Below are positions 5,534-5,548 of a stretch of DNA of 5,548 nt, piece after piece (the stretch's first letter is position 1; each line of letters starts with the position of its first letter). Origin of the DNA: Candidatus Auribacterota bacterium. Lineage in GTDB: Bacteria; Auribacterota; Tritonobacteria; UBA1439. The stretch covers positions 1 to 5,548 of the forward strand of contig JAPLCY010000217.1 of NCBI GenBank assembly GCA_026391995.1, given 5' to 3'. The notes beneath the pieces were generated by a model. It saw only the letters and a list, made by a program, of their open reading frames with translations. It made no database searches and had not been told where the DNA came from. The position numbers and the translations under genes were made by a program.

Positions 5534-5548
5534 GGTGATACGCATTCG
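5530..5548 (+). promoter_or_regulatory. Shine-Dalgarno and probable ATT start of a gene running off the window, probably infC (IF-3)
   Basis: AGGAGGTGA (5530-5538) is a near-perfect anti-SD complement. The only plausible start at normal distance is ATT 5544-5546, 8 bases after GGAGG. No ATG or TTG occurs in the interval, and the single GTG (5535-5537) lies inside the SD. In many bacteria infC, encoding translation initiation factor IF-3, follows thrS and starts on AUU, which lets IF-3 repress its own translation. Position, spacing and codon all fit. The next codon begins CG (arginine), which is compatible with the common early 'R-x-N-E' of IF-3, but two bases prove nothing. The alternative is a conventional start just beyond the edge, with spacing of 11 or more. 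Confidence 0.5.

Noticed and set aside
1..5548. CRISPR array, tRNA, rRNA, insertion sequence or defence system
   Set aside because: No short regularly spaced repeats, no tRNA-like cloverleaf or rRNA sequence, no transposase or nuclease motifs; almost the whole window is occupied by the genes described.

Overview
The window is GC-rich bacterial DNA. A lipoprotein signal peptide and an envelope-type glycosyltransferase tail suggest a diderm (Gram-negative-type) organism. Tandem FN3 and NHL repeats and a threonyl-tRNA synthetase without a TGS domain fit an uncultured or environmental lineage, but nothing here fixes the phylum.

Layout, left to right: (1) 1-547, plus strand, the 3' end of a gene resembling the soluble C-terminal part of GT39/PMT-type membrane glycosyltransferases. 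(2) 551-3700, minus strand, convergent with it across a 3-base gap: one large lipoprotein made of a six-blade NHL propeller, a CsgG-like domain and six FN3 domains. (3) 3701-3880, a divergent intergenic region with a sigma70-like promoter candidate facing each way. (4) 3881-5477, plus strand, thrS broken into two frames. About 50 codons are missing at the junction near 4298, although the editing and catalytic residues on both sides are intact. (5) 5478-5548, a short AT-rich spacer with a TATAAT extended -10 promoter and a near-perfect Shine-Dalgarno sequence followed by ATT at the edge. This is the expected arrangement for infC (IF-3) starting on AUU, as in the classical thrS-infC-rpmI-rplT cluster.

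The right part is therefore a translation-gene cluster and the left part encodes envelope functions. Nothing ties the two functionally apart from the shared divergent promoter region. The points most worth checking are whether the thrS lesion is real or an assembly error, the inferred AUU start next door, and the unusual NHL-CsgG-FN3 architecture.
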